Below are positions 6,285 through 6,293 of a DNA stretch of 6,293 nucleotides, piece by piece. The translations under genes were made by a program, and so were the position numbers. Where the stretch lies: contig CALNBW010000079.1 of NCBI GenBank assembly GCA_937874815.1, positions 1 to 6,293 of the forward strand, written 5' to 3'. The notes beneath the pieces were generated by a model that was not told where the DNA came from, searched no databases, and was given only the letters and a program-made list of their open reading frames with translations. Source of the stretch: an uncultured Bacillota bacterium (GTDB lineage: Bacteria > Bacillota > UBA994 > UBA5500). Each line of letters opens with the position of its first letter. The first letter of the stretch is position 1.

Positions 6285-6293
6285 AACTAGGCT

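Noticed and set aside
1..6293. A previously undescribed multi-gene system, mobile element or CRISPR array
   Set aside because: Every gene belongs to a known housekeeping family in familiar order. No transposase, integrase, spaced direct repeats or unexplained long ORF was found.

Overview
The window looks like ordinary chromosome from a Gram-positive bacterium of the Firmicutes/Bacillota, most likely a spore-forming Clostridia-type lineage; the genus cannot be read from this sequence. The basis is a tRNA-Phe T-box riboswitch in front of pheST, a YsgA-type 23S rRNA methyltransferase next to pheST as in Bacillus subtilis, a YqzL-family mini-protein, a KtrA-type potassium regulator, zapA and cvpA in a row, strong Shine-Dalgarno sequences, and GTG and TTG starts. 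Base composition is roughly even, with no obvious island of foreign composition. All genes lie on the plus strand.

Layout: 1-515 is the 3' part of a KtrA/TrkA potassium-uptake regulator whose reading frame is broken near 373, and which carries a perfect 17-bp inverted repeat at its 5' end. 544-1341 encodes a SpoU/TrmH-family RNA 2'-O-methyltransferase. A sigma-A-like promoter (1359-1388) precedes a 35-codon YqzL gene (1442-1549). Directly after that gene comes a complete T-box leader (about 1558-1797) with a UUC (Phe) specifier, an antiterminator T-box sequence and an intrinsic terminator. It controls pheS (1819-2838) and pheT (2855-5281), the two subunits of phenylalanyl-tRNA synthetase. zapA (5347-5685) and a cvpA-family membrane protein (5687-6259) follow closely, and a weak possible terminator lies at 6262-6284.

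How the genes work together: pheS, pheT, zapA and cvpA probably form a transcription unit in which aminoacylation capacity is matched to tRNA-Phe charging by the T-box. No other promoter is evident between yqzL and the T-box, so yqzL is probably read in the same transcript, ahead of the attenuator. The methyltransferase is a translation-related neighbour. The Ktr regulator is functionally unrelated.

I see no mobile element, CRISPR array, tRNA, rRNA or undescribed multi-gene system. The points that merit a second look are the damaged ktrA (frame break plus perfect hairpin) and the tiny yqzL gene placed between the promoter and the T-box.
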